In this document: positions 1 through 4,963 of the stretch, piece by piece
How positions within the stretch are numbered: the stretch's first letter is position 1
Layout: every line of letters starts with the position of its first letter
The notes under the pieces: model-generated
Told to the model about the DNA's origin: nothing
Seen by the model: only the letters and a program-made list of their open reading frames with translations
The model's database searches: none
NCBI GenBank assembly: GCA_021776015.1
Contig: JAJFGT010000127.1
Span: forward strand, 1-11,138
DNA from: Alphaproteobacteria bacterium
GTDB lineage: Bacteria > Pseudomonadota > Alphaproteobacteria > Micavibrionales > Micavibrionaceae
Direction: 5' to 3'
DNA length: 11,138 nt
Program-made: the position numbers and the translations under genes

Positions 1-77
1 TCCGCTAACCCAAATCCGCTTTTATTTTCAGAACAATGTCTTGCTTCTGACAAGCGAATATTAAGGGGGAAATCATC

Positions 78-236
78 ATGCAGGTTTACCCGTTCAAAAT
101 CAGAACTACACAAATCACAATCCAAACCCCCGCCAAAGACGAGGAAACAGCCATACAGATTGTTATGGATTCGGAAGCTTGCCCACGCTCCGCAATCCTA
201 AGCGTGGAGCGTCTAGGAACACCAATCAGACTTTAA
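78..236 (+). CDS. Small hypothetical protein (52 aa)
   Basis: This 52-residue reading frame starts at an ATG preceded by a strong Shine-Dalgarno run (aaggggga, 63-70) with 7-nt spacing and ends at TAA 234-236, only 28 nt before the next gene. The protein begins MQVYPFKIRTTQ and carries an alternating polar/hydrophobic N-terminal half, then a CPRSAILSVERLG segment that looks like a short strand-helix-strand unit. There is no signal peptide or membrane segment. I do not recognise a named family. Small proteins of this style accompany ParB-like genes in alphaproteobacterial mobile elements (recalled, not checked). Spacing and strand suggest co-transcription with the genes downstream. Function unknown. 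Confidence 0.7.
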   Translation: MQVYPFKIRTTQITIQTPAKDEETAIQIVMDSEACPRSAILSVERLGTPIRL

Positions 237-264
237 TCAACCAACCAGAAAAGGAACTAAAAAC

Positions 265-618
265 ATGACGTATCAAACACACATTTCAAAAGGCTATGAC
301 GGATGGCAAGCCACAAGCGAGGCCGTTTTAGGCGAAACAGATGAAGGTACACGCATTTTAAAATTGCGAACTGCCAAAGTAAGAGGGGGCTTATCCGCAA
401 GCGCAAGCGTTTGTATTCGCAAAGGCGCGAACGGATATGCAACCGAAACCACCGTCATTTTTCAAGATTTTTTCAAGTCAGGCATTGCACCAACACCGTG
501 TAAGCGCGTGACCGAAAAAGCAATTCAAAGCGCACATGAAAACGCTTTGGAACACATGGGGCAACTTATAGAAGACGCAACCGCGTTTTACGAGGAGCAA
601 GAGCCAATCGCGGCTTAA
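265..618 (+). CDS. Conserved-type hypothetical protein (117 aa), upstream of parB
   Basis: A 117-residue soluble protein starting at ATG 265, with aagga at 251-255 as ribosome binding site. The N-terminal two thirds are strand-rich (GYDGWQATSEAVLGE, then LKLRTAKVRGGLSASASV); the last third is a helix (RVTEKAIQSAHENALEHMGQ) ending in an acidic tail EEQEPIAA. No catalytic motif, metal site or membrane segment is visible. Its position directly before a large ParB-like gene matches small uncharacterised proteins I recall from alphaproteobacterial plasmids and ICEs, but I cannot name a family. The stop is 43 nt from the next start, so it probably shares a transcript with parB. Its last 21 coding and stop-flanking bases closely resemble those of the parB gene (see findings). 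Function unknown. Confidence 0.8.
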   Translation: MTYQTHISKGYDGWQATSEAVLGETDEGTRILKLRTAKVRGGLSASASVCIRKGANGYATETTVIFQDFFKSGIAPTPCKRVTEKAIQSAHENALEHMGQLIEDATAFYEEQEPIAA

Positions 619-661
619 CCCACTTTTTAAACCAACCAACAGCAAAAAAGGAGCTGATACT

Positions 662-2386
662 ATGACTACTCAAACTTTAAAACTAAACCAAATCAAAACC
701 TCAAAGGACAATCCCAGAAAGGATTTTGATGAACAATCAATCGAAGGATTAGCACAGTCCATTTTAACAGATGGCTTATTGCAAAATCTCATTGTTCAAG
801 CCCCGAAAACCAAACGCGCCAAACACAGTATTATTTGTGGTGAACGCCGTTTTCGTGCATTGAACCTGCTTTTAGAGCGCGGCGATATTGACGCGAATTT
901 TCCGGTAAAAGTCGAAATCAAAGACGACCTCACAGAAGAAGAAATTCTTCGTATGGCAACAGTCGAAAATGTTCAACGTGAAAATCTAAGCCCCTTGGAA
1001 GAGGCAAACGCCATTGCATCATTGATTAAGGACGGTGAAACACTGGACAATATCACAAGCCAAACAGGATTAGCCGTTAGCACCATTCGCAGACGTTTAA
1101 TGCTTTTGGAATTAAGCATCGAGGTCACACAAGCCTTTACAACAGGCGAGTTGACACTGGCACAAGCTGAAAGTTTTGCGCTTGGTTCACATGAGGAACA
1201 AACTCGCGTTCTCAAACAAACCTTGAATGGATGGTGTGACAGCGTTGAGGATATTAAAGACGCGCTCATTGATGAAAAACCCAATGTCGCTTTGGCACTC
1301 TTCGATACCGCACTTTATGAGGGTGATTATACGTCTGACCTTTTGGCAGAAGACAAAACTACATATTTCAATGACCGTGAGCAATTTGATGAATTGCAAA
1401 AACAAGCCGCTGAAAAATTGGTTGATGAATTTAGCCAAAGCCATGATTGGGCAGAACTTGAAGAAGGCTATTTTTCTTCATGGCAGTATGAGAAAGCCGA
1501 TGATGAAGGGGCAGGGGGCGTTATCGTTAATTTGCGCCCCAATGGTGAAGTGGAAATTCACAAAGGACTTATCAAACCAGAAATTGATGAATCCAATGTG
1601 GTTGCCCTGAAACCCAAACCAAAAGCCACCTATGGCAAGCCGTTAGTGCGTTATATGAATATGCACAAGTGCGTTGCCGTTCAAAATGCGATTATTAGTA
1701 ATCCGCGCAAAGCCAAAGAAATCTTGGTTGCTAAGAAATTAGCCACTTTCCAAGATCATCCTTGCCTACGCTATTTTGATGATGGGGCAACACATTCCCC
1801 TGCACTAGACGCAATCAATGCAAAGGCGCGTGTTCTTTTGGGATATTTCGGCAAAGAGGATGAAGACGCCACTTGGAGCGATTTGAAATATCTATTCCAA
1901 TATGATGTTAAATGCGCTTATTACGCCGTTCAATCTCTATCCGATGAACAGCTTGAAGATATCGCCCTGACATTGGAATCCTTGGAATTTGGCGTGAGTT
2001 ATCTTGATACGCTTGATACGTATGAAGACAGCATTACAAACCATGTTGCAACTGCTTTGAAAGTTGATATGCGAGGGGCTTGGCGACCTGATGAAGCGTT
2101 TTTGAAAAGACGTAACAAAGAACAGCTACAAGGCATTATTCAAGATGCAGGGTGTTCTTTGAAGTTCGGCAACGGACAAGGGTACAAAAAAGGCGAATTG
2201 GTGGACTCAATGGCAAAACATTTTACCCATGTCCTCACCCTTGAATCACCAAGCGCTGATGAATTGAAAGCCCAATTCTGGATTCCAGAGGCTATGCAAT
2301 TTCCTGCCATTGACCCTGACACACCCTCGCAAGTCGCAGACGAGCCTCAAGAAGATGATGAACAGGACGAGCCATTAGCCGCTTAA
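662..2386 (+). CDS. ParB/Srx-fold nuclease-type domain protein (ParB/RepB/Spo0J-like, 574 aa)
   Basis: The N-terminus is a ParB/Srx domain: NPRKDF at residues 17-22, the hallmark box GERRFRA at 60-66 (CTP/phosphate-binding motif in the family) and VENVQREN at 101-108. A helix-turn-helix region follows at about 113-170 (LSPLEEANAIASL, then TGLAVSTIRRRL). Residues from about 200 to 475 match nothing I can name. Residues about 484-519 (RNKEQLQGIIQDAG ... KKGELVDSMAKHF) look like a SAP-type DNA-binding motif, and the tail is acidic, ending EPLAA. At 574 aa it is about twice the length of a chromosomal ParB, resembling the long ParB-like proteins of mobile elements. No ParA partner is visible, so classical partition is not shown; a regulatory, nucleoid-type or anti-restriction role is equally possible. 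The start is set by aaggag about 10 nt upstream. Confidence 0.9.
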   Translation: MTTQTLKLNQIKTSKDNPRKDFDEQSIEGLAQSILTDGLLQNLIVQAPKTKRAKHSIICGERRFRALNLLLERGDIDANFPVKVEIKDDLTEEEILRMATVENVQRENLSPLEEANAIASLIKDGETLDNITSQTGLAVSTIRRRLMLLELSIEVTQAFTTGELTLAQAESFALGSHEEQTRVLKQTLNGWCDSVEDIKDALIDEKPNVALALFDTALYEGDYTSDLLAEDKTTYFNDREQFDELQKQAAEKLVDEFSQSHDWAELEEGYFSSWQYEKADDEGAGGVIVNLRPNGEVEIHKGLIKPEIDESNVVALKPKPKATYGKPLVRYMNMHKCVAVQNAIISNPRKAKEILVAKKLATFQDHPCLRYFDDGATHSPALDAINAKARVLLGYFGKEDEDATWSDLKYLFQYDVKCAYYAVQSLSDEQLEDIALTLESLEFGVSYLDTLDTYEDSITNHVATALKVDMRGAWRPDEAFLKRRNKEQLQGIIQDAGCSLKFGNGQGYKKGELVDSMAKHFTHVLTLESPSADELKAQFWIPEAMQFPAIDPDTPSQVADEPQEDDEQDEPLAA

Positions 2387-2392
2387 CCCCCA

Positions 2393-2423
2393 AAGCCACG
2401 CGCTAAAGCCTAGCGCGTGGCTT
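2393..2423 (+). terminator. Perfect 13-bp hairpin between parB and the methyltransferase gene
   Basis: aagccacgcgcta at 2393-2405 is the exact reverse complement of 2411-2423, with a 5-nt loop (aagcc). It begins 6 nt after the parB stop. No long T-tract follows (cacttctctt), so it is not a textbook rho-independent terminator. It could stabilise the upstream mRNA 3' end, act as a partial terminator that lowers methyltransferase expression, or be a protein-binding palindrome. Confidence 0.6.
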
Positions 2424-2456
2424 CACTTCTCTTAAAAATTAAAAGGATTTTCAGCC

Positions 2457-3899
2457 ATGTTTACAGACGAATTTTTTCCAACCCCTCAAGCCGTTATTAA
2501 AACCATGCTTTCTAAAATTTCTAATTCGGCAGAGCATTTTTTAGAACCAAGCGCAGGTAAGGGCGATATTGCAGAATTTATGCGGCAATCAAGACGCTCC
2601 GCGTCGATTGATTGCGTTGAAAATTCCCCAGAATTATGCGCGGTTTTGCGCGATAAAGATTTTCCAATCGTGGGGCATGATTTTTTAAGCTATGACGGGG
2701 TTTGCTATTATGACGCAATTTTAATGAACCCGCCCTTTTCCAATGGGGACGAGCATTTATTAAAAGCGTGGAATTTTCTGTATTCGGGTGAAATTGTTTG
2801 CTTGCTGAACGCAGAAACAATTAAGAACCCTCATACCAAAACCCGCAAACTCTTGGCTGAAATTATTGAAGCGCATGGAGAGGTTGAATATTTGGGTGAT
2901 TGTTTTGCGACCGCAGAGCGCAAAACGGGTGTAAATGTTGCGTTAGTGTATCTGATAAAAGAAGCCGAAGACGATACCTTTGATTTATGGGAGAGCGACA
3001 AACAAGAACGCGCCGTAAATGATGATATAGACACCTCTAATATTCCCGCCGTTATTGACCGCTTGGGCAATATGCAACATTTTTATGATGAAGCGAATGC
3101 CCATATGTTCAAGGCGTTTCAGCATATTCGCAAAGCCCAAAGCTATATGGATGCCAATAATGTGACGATTTATCAAAGCGATTTATCCTCGATTTTGGGT
3201 ATGGCAACCAAGAATATTAATTCTGCTAAAGCCGCTTTTATTAAAAAGCACCGCAATACGGCATGGCATGAGGTGTTTTCTAAGATGGAGTTTCACAAAC
3301 ATCTTGATAGAAAACAGCGCGACGAGCTTTTACGCGATGTTGATAGAAACGGAAATATCCCATTTACCAAGGAAAATATTAAAGGCACGCTCCAAAATGT
3401 GTTCGCGCAACGCCAAAAGCTGTTTGAACAATCGGTTGCCAATGTCTTTGATGAGTTATGCCGATATTACAAAGGCAATAGCAATCATAGTGAGGGCTGG
3501 AAAAGCAACGATAACTATAAAATCAATAAGAAGATTATCTTCCCCTATGGCTGTGAGTTTGACCATAAATGGAGCAGAAACTTTAATATGAGGTGGGGGC
3601 ATTCAATGGATATCTATAATGATTTGGATCGTGTTTTATGCTTTATGACAGGCCGCCCGTTTGAATCTTGTGAAACGATAGGGCAGGCGCTAAAGCGCAA
3701 GTTTGATATTTTGGGGCGCGATATTCACAGCCCTTTTGATAATCTGACCGAGAGCCGATTTTTCGATATAAAATTCTTCATGAAGGGAACGGTTCATTTG
3801 ACGTTCAAAAATGATGAAGATTGGGCTCTTTTTAATAAGACGGCTGCAAAGGGTCGTGAATGGCTCGGCACTGATACGCAGACAGAAGAGGCCGCTTAA
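2457..3899 (+). CDS. DNA adenine-type methyltransferase with C-terminal DUF4942 domain (480 aa)
   Basis: The N-terminal third is a Rossmann-type methyltransferase: FFPTP at 6-10 (motif X-like), FLEPSAGKG at 28-36 (SAM-binding motif I), acidic residue E55 after the second strand, D75 (motif III position) and the catalytic NPPF at 91-94. The order X-I-IV with NPPF is that of gamma-class N6-adenine methyltransferases such as M.TaqI (family knowledge). The remaining part is a DUF4942 domain, recognised from FDELCRYYKG and the GWKSNDNYKINKKII stretch. No target-recognition subunit or restriction endonuclease is adjacent, so it is an orphan enzyme; self-protection of the element against host restriction is a reasonable inference. 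The start has aaaagga about 10 nt upstream. It is separated from parB by a hairpin and followed by an intrinsic terminator. Confidence 0.92.
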   Translation: MFTDEFFPTPQAVIKTMLSKISNSAEHFLEPSAGKGDIAEFMRQSRRSASIDCVENSPELCAVLRDKDFPIVGHDFLSYDGVCYYDAILMNPPFSNGDEHLLKAWNFLYSGEIVCLLNAETIKNPHTKTRKLLAEIIEAHGEVEYLGDCFATAERKTGVNVALVYLIKEAEDDTFDLWESDKQERAVNDDIDTSNIPAVIDRLGNMQHFYDEANAHMFKAFQHIRKAQSYMDANNVTIYQSDLSSILGMATKNINSAKAAFIKKHRNTAWHEVFSKMEFHKHLDRKQRDELLRDVDRNGNIPFTKENIKGTLQNVFAQRQKLFEQSVANVFDELCRYYKGNSNHSEGWKSNDNYKINKKIIFPYGCEFDHKWSRNFNMRWGHSMDIYNDLDRVLCFMTGRPFESCETIGQALKRKFDILGRDIHSPFDNLTESRFFDIKFFMKGTVHLTFKNDEDWALFNKTAAKGREWLGTDTQTEEAA

Positions 3900-4290
3900 A
3901 ATCTATTCCTGCCGGTTCTTATTAATTACCTATTTTAAAAAGTCATGCTGGTGATCGTTGCTAGTGTGGCTTTTTTTATATGAGGAGAATAGGGACGCGC
4001 ACCTTGTTAAAAACCACCATTTGTTATGTCATACAAGAAATTACCCTAAAGCATTTGCCGTTTAATAATTTACCGCCCAAACAGCCTTATGCCTTTCTAG
4101 ATTGGCTAATTTAACTGACCTGCCTTCGCCTATGCGTCAAGAATAAATTTCCCCTTTATTGCTAAGGCAATAAATTCCTCGCGGAAAACAAATTTACTCT
4201 GTGACGCGTCGAACGCGGCCAGTGAATTTTTACGCCATAAGAAAGAGCAACAAGGTGTTGTTCTAAGACTAAAATTAAAAGGAAAATACA
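3900..4290. other. 391-bp noncoding stretch with several hairpins
   Basis: After the methyltransferase terminator (3941-3977) I see no convincing gene. Two structured segments stand out: an 8-bp perfect hairpin (tttattgc 4155-4162, loop taag, gcaataaa 4167-4174), and a larger inverted repeat (aaatttact 4190-4198 with agtgaattt 4221-4229, one wobble pair). The larger repeat encloses an inner cgcg/cgcg stem (4205-4208 with 4214-4217) and the 8-bp palindrome gacgcgtc (4203-4210). The segment just before DUF736 must contain its promoter, but no clear -35/-10 pair is visible. Candidate roles are a regulatory leader, oriT or origin-like site. Confidence 0.5.
3941..3977 (+). terminator. Rho-independent terminator after the methyltransferase gene
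   Basis: agtcatgctgg (3941-3951) can pair along all 11 positions with ctagtgtggct (3961-3971) if G-U pairs are allowed. The loop is 9 nt, and the stem runs directly into seven T residues (3971-3977). It starts 41 nt after the methyltransferase stop codon. Confidence 0.75.
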
Positions 4291-4596
4291 ATGTCAATTA
4301 TAGCAAATATGAAAAAGCAAGAGAATGGAAGTTTTGAAGGAAAGTTGAAAACAGCGACCCTAAATGTCCACCTCAAATTACAGCCAATCGGCGATCTAGA
4401 TGCCAACGATAACAAGCCTGATTTCAGAGCAAAAATCGGTAGCTTCGAAGCAGGGGCGGGATGGAATAAGATTAGCGATAATCAAAATTCTTATGTCTCC
4501 GTACAGATTGACGCACCGGAATTTCCAAATCCGATTTACGCCAACCTGGTTCAAAAAGACGATCAATATATTCTTATCTGGTCTCGCCAAGACTAA
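4291..4596 (+). CDS. DUF736 domain-containing protein (101 aa)
   Basis: This matches the DUF736 family across its whole length: an N-terminal ENGSFEGKLKTATLNV segment (11-26), KPDFR at 42-46, a GAGWNKIS stretch in the middle, DAPEFPNPIYANL in the last third and the terminal IWSR at 96-99. Family members are about 100 aa, so the gene is complete. DUF736 genes are found mostly on alphaproteobacterial plasmids and ICEs near transfer genes; their biochemical function is not established. The fold is probably all-beta and cytoplasmic, with no signal peptide. aaaagga lies about 10 nt before the ATG. The gene stands alone, with a terminator upstream and two downstream, so it probably has its own promoter in the preceding gap. 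Confidence 0.95.
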   Translation: MSIIANMKKQENGSFEGKLKTATLNVHLKLQPIGDLDANDNKPDFRAKIGSFEAGAGWNKISDNQNSYVSVQIDAPEFPNPIYANLVQKDDQYILIWSRQD

Positions 4597-4602
4597 CGAA
4601 CC

Positions 4603-4629
4603 AAGCCCCTTGCAATGAGGGGCTTTTTT
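4603..4629 (+). terminator. Rho-independent terminator 1 after the DUF736 gene
   Basis: aagcccct (4603-4610) is the exact reverse complement of aggggctt (4618-4625), with a 7-nt loop and six T residues (4624-4629). It lies 7 nt after the DUF736 stop and is a textbook intrinsic terminator. Confidence 0.92.
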
Positions 4630-4642
4630 CTTATCGCAAATG

Positions 4643-4674
4643 AAACTCTGGCTCTCAAAGGTCAGAGTTTTTTT
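4643..4674 (+). terminator. Rho-independent terminator 2 (tandem) after the DUF736 gene
   Basis: aaactctg (4643-4650) pairs perfectly with cagagttt (4663-4670). Two further inner pairs (one G-U) extend the stem to 10 bp with an 8-nt loop, and T residues run through 4674. It sits 13 nt after terminator 1, giving a double block before the relaxase region. Confidence 0.85.
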
Positions 4675-4804
4675 GTGCGTTCATTGCCGCTAGTTACATA
4701 GATTTGAAAACGGAAAAGCGTGGAAGGGCGATAGAGGATAGATAGTGATAAAGATGGATTGTATTGTACGTGGTAGAGATAATAATATTAATACAAGATA
4801 AAAG

Positions 4805-4823
4805 ATATAAATTAAATTTATAT
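4805..4823. repeat. Perfect 19-nt AT palindrome
   Basis: The arms atataaatt (4805-4813) and aatttatat (4815-4823) flank a single central A. It lies in the AT-rich gap upstream of the relaxase. Such a dyad is the right size for a small dimeric DNA-binding protein or a melting element, but all-AT palindromes also arise easily in AT-rich DNA. Confidence 0.6.
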
Positions 4824-4824
4824 G

Positions 4825-4877
4825 AACTTATTGTTATTGTTGTGTTATTTGTAAGTTTAAATTAGTTGCAATAAGTT
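4825..4877. repeat. 9-bp inverted repeat enclosing and adjoining TAAGTT words
   Basis: aacttattg (4825-4833) is the exact reverse complement of caataagtt (4869-4877), separated by 35 nt. TAAGTT occurs at 4852-4857, 4872-4877 and 4882-4887, spaced 20 and 10 bp apart, which places the copies on the same face of the helix. Repeats of this kind are typical of RHH-protein or relaxosome binding regions; assignment to such a role is inference. Confidence 0.5.
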
Positions 4878-4963
4878 TATTTAAGTTATATAGTGAGAGA
4901 GTAGATAGTTCCGTATTTTCTCTGCAAACAGGCAGGGCTTTGCGACAAGAAAAGGCAAAAAGA

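Larger units (their letters stand above)
4675..4963. other. AT-rich noncoding region ahead of the relaxase gene; candidate oriT/promoter region
   Basis: This gap has no gene. Its left part (4703-4760) is purine-rich with four GATA words within about 20 nt (4730-4750). Its middle (4770-4890) is extremely AT-rich and contains a perfect 19-nt palindrome, a 9-bp inverted repeat and three TAAGTT words. MOB relaxase genes often lie beside oriT, so this is the likeliest place for oriT and for operon autoregulation by the RHH protein. This is inference: no nic site can be assigned. A promoter may lie around ttgtat at 4760-4765 with an AT-rich -10 near 4784, but the match is weak. Confidence 0.45.

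Noticed and set aside
973..1444. Minus-strand frames opposite parB.
   Set aside because: They are antisense to a recognised gene, have no ribosome binding sites and show no family features.
1227..1610. A 127-codon plus-strand frame inside parB.
   Set aside because: It lies wholly within the well-supported ParB-like gene in another frame and has a composition typical of an out-of-frame shadow.
662..2386. Assigning a plasmid partition (parAB) system.
   Set aside because: No ParA ATPase or parS-like repeat array is visible, and the protein is much longer than a standard ParB.
3980..4114. A 44-codon open frame starting at ATG 3980 after the methyltransferase terminator.
   Set aside because: It begins immediately after the T-tract, has no upstream Shine-Dalgarno (the aggag lies inside the frame) and its product resembles nothing I know.
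4203..4217. A tRNA T-arm-like gttcgac core on the minus strand, suggesting an att site in a tRNA gene.
   Set aside because: There is no acceptor stem, anticodon arm or CCA context, so no tRNA or tRNA fragment is supported.
4213..4229. Minus-strand similarity (aattcactggccg) to the start of lacZ as used in cloning vectors, raising the idea of vector contamination.
   Set aside because: The match is only about 13 nt and the sequence diverges at once on both sides, so it is most likely chance.
4400..4618. A 72-codon frame overlapping DUF736.
   Set aside because: DUF736 is matched over its full length in its own frame; the overlapping frame runs into the terminator.
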